DNA of 64,000 nucleotides, from assembly GCA_016712625.1 (NCBI GenBank), contig JADJQQ010000004.1, positions 124,001 through 188,000 on the forward strand, given 5' to 3'. Under the pieces are notes generated by a model. It saw only the letters and a program-made list of their open reading frames with translations, was not told the origin of the DNA and did not search any database. The stretch comes from Candidatus Competibacteraceae bacterium. Its GTDB lineage: Bacteria > Pseudomonadota > Gammaproteobacteria > Competibacterales > Competibacteraceae. The position numbers were made by a program, and so were the translations under genes. Shown here one piece after another: positions 62,896 to 64,000 of the stretch (position 1 is its first letter; every line of letters starts with the position of its first letter).

Positions 62896-64000
62896 ATGGC
62901 GGAATTTCTGATCGCCAACATGGCGCCGATCATGTTCACCGCCTTGATGGTTTTCCTGCTGATCGGCTACCCGGTGGCTTTTTCGCTGGCCGCCGTCGGC
63001 ATGGTGTTCGGCCTGCTCGGCATCGAACTCGGCCTGCTGACGCCCAATCTGTTGCAAGCCTTTCCAGATCGGGTGTTCGGCATCATGAAAAACGAGATCC
63101 TGCTGGCGATCCCGTTCTTCACCTTCATGGGGTTGGTGCTAGAACGCAGCGGCATGGCGGAAGAATTGCTCGATACCATCGGCCAGTTATTCGGTGGCAT
63201 TCGCGGCGGGCTGGCCTATGCGGTAATCTTCGTCGGCGCTTTGCTGGCGGCCACGACTGGCGTCGTGGCGGCATCCGTGATCGCGATGGGTTTAATCTCA
63301 CTGCCGATCATGCTCCGCTATGGCTACGACCGCGCGCTGGCCTCCGGCGTGATCGCCGCCGCTGGCACGTTGGCGCAAATCATTCCGCCCTCGTTGGTGC
63401 TGATCGTGATGGCCGACGTGCTGGGCCGTTCAGTCGGCGATATGTATAAGGGCGCGTTCATCCCTGGCTTGATGTTGACCGGGTTTTATATCTCCTGGGT
63501 GTTGCTCAATACGATTTTTCGGCCCCATCTCGTTCCGGCTCTGCCGCCGGAAGCGCGTACCCTGCGCGGCTGGGGGTTATTCCAGCGGGTGATCGTCGCC
63601 ATGATCCCACCGCTGCTGCTGATTTTTCTGGTGCTTGGCAGCATTTTTATCGGTTGGGCCACGCCGACTGAGGGCGGCGCGCTGGGCGCGGTCGGCGCGC
63701 TCGGATTGGCCTTGGCCAAACGCAAGCTCAACCGGAAGCTATTGACCGAAGCGTTGCACGCCACCGCCAAGATCACCAGCTTCGTCATTTTTATTCTGAT
63801 CGGCTCCAGTGTGTTCAGTCTCGTATTTCGCGGCGTCAACGGCGATTTGTGGGTAGAACATCTCTTGCTCGATCTGCCCGGCGGTCAAATCGGTTTCCTG
63901 ATCGTAGTGAAGAGTCTCGTGTCTTTGTTGGCGTTCTTTCTCGATTTTTTCGAGATCAGCTTCATCATTCTGCCGCTGCTGGCGCCCGTGGCGGAAAAAC
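62896..64000 (+). CDS. TRAP transporter large permease (DctM family), partial
   Basis: The frame starts ATGGCGGAATTTCTGATCGC directly after dctQ and is still open at the end of the window (368 codons visible). The protein has multiple hydrophobic segments and DctM motifs such as LLIGYPVAFSLAAVGMVFGL, NEILLAIPFFTFMGLVLERS, and IAAAGTLAQIIPPSLVLIVM; the last is the P-P-S element typical of the family. Large permeases usually have 430 or more residues, so perhaps 60-100 are missing. The pair imports organic acids or similar solutes by Na+ or H+ gradient. Confidence 0.93.
   Translation, partial: MAEFLIANMAPIMFTALMVFLLIGYPVAFSLAAVGMVFGLLGIELGLLTPNLLQAFPDRVFGIMKNEILLAIPFFTFMGLVLERSGMAEELLDTIGQLFGGIRGGLAYAVIFVGALLAATTGVVAASVIAMGLISLPIMLRYGYDRALASGVIAAAGTLAQIIPPSLVLIVMADVLGRSVGDMYKGAFIPGLMLTGFYISWVLLNTIFRPHLVPALPPEARTLRGWGLFQRVIVAMIPPLLLIFLVLGSIFIGWATPTEGGALGAVGALGLALAKRKLNRKLLTEALHATAKITSFVIFILIGSSVFSLVFRGVNGDLWVEHLLLDLPGGQIGFLIVVKSLVSLLAFFLDFFEISFIILPLLAPVAEK

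Overview
The window looks like chromosome of a GC-rich gammaproteobacterium. GuaC, CysB, UbiD next to a flavin reductase, DUF2058 and DUF1992 proteins all read as gammaproteobacterial. A large glycogen set (glgC, glgB, glgX, malQ) plus a biosynthetic-type thiolase fits a glycogen/PHA-storing lineage such as Competibacteraceae; that placement is inference. I saw no rRNA, tRNA or CRISPR array.

Layout. 0-7.5 kb: a large protein with an HPr-like domain, thiolase, serS, a MATE exporter and a DAHP synthase. 7.5-17.4 kb: a J-domain membrane protein, then a minus-strand operon iorA-iorB-livK-livH-livM-livG-livF-(CBS-ACT)-paaK, which probably imports amino acids and oxidises aryl-pyruvates to aryl-acetyl-CoA. 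17.5-22.8 kb: a KfrA-like coiled-coil DNA-binding protein, a translationally coupled KaiC-like/PEP-synthase-like pair and a tyrosine recombinase. 22.9-30.6 kb: ammonium assimilation (gdhA, gltB, gltD). 30.7-32.3 kb: a scrap heap with a decayed methyltransferase, an AT-rich LprI-type lipobox-less secreted protein and an IS4/Tn5-type transposase remnant. 32.3-41.0 kb: a cyclic beta-1,2-glucan synthase (ndvB). 41.2-52.7 kb: thiM, guaC, malQ, glgC, glgB, cysB, a Tus-family gene and glgX. 52.9-55.7 kb: cysTWA. 55.8-64 kb: DUF1992, DUF2058, serA with a D-2-hydroxyglutarate dehydrogenase-like gene, a ferredoxin-flavin reductase beside a deleted ubiD, and the start of a TRAP transporter operon.

The most interesting signal is a probable replication fork trap. 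The gene at 49497-50396 resembles Tus, the replication-terminus-binding protein. The 12-mer ATGATGRTATAA occurs five times exactly and once with one mismatch, always between genes, and is clearly related to the E. coli Ter core. The three left copies (1.8, 3.5, 7.5 kb) point one way and the three right copies (49.5, 50.4, 56.4 kb) point the other way. By analogy with E. coli they would let forks in and not out, placing the terminus between 7.5 and 49.5 kb. Two copies flank the tus-like gene itself; the upstream one contains a TATAAT -10 hexamer, as expected for autoregulation.

Four conserved genes are broken: gltB, ndvB and glgB by single-base shifts and ubiD by an internal deletion of about 84 codons. 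The three single-base events lie at or near short homopolymers and could be sequence errors.
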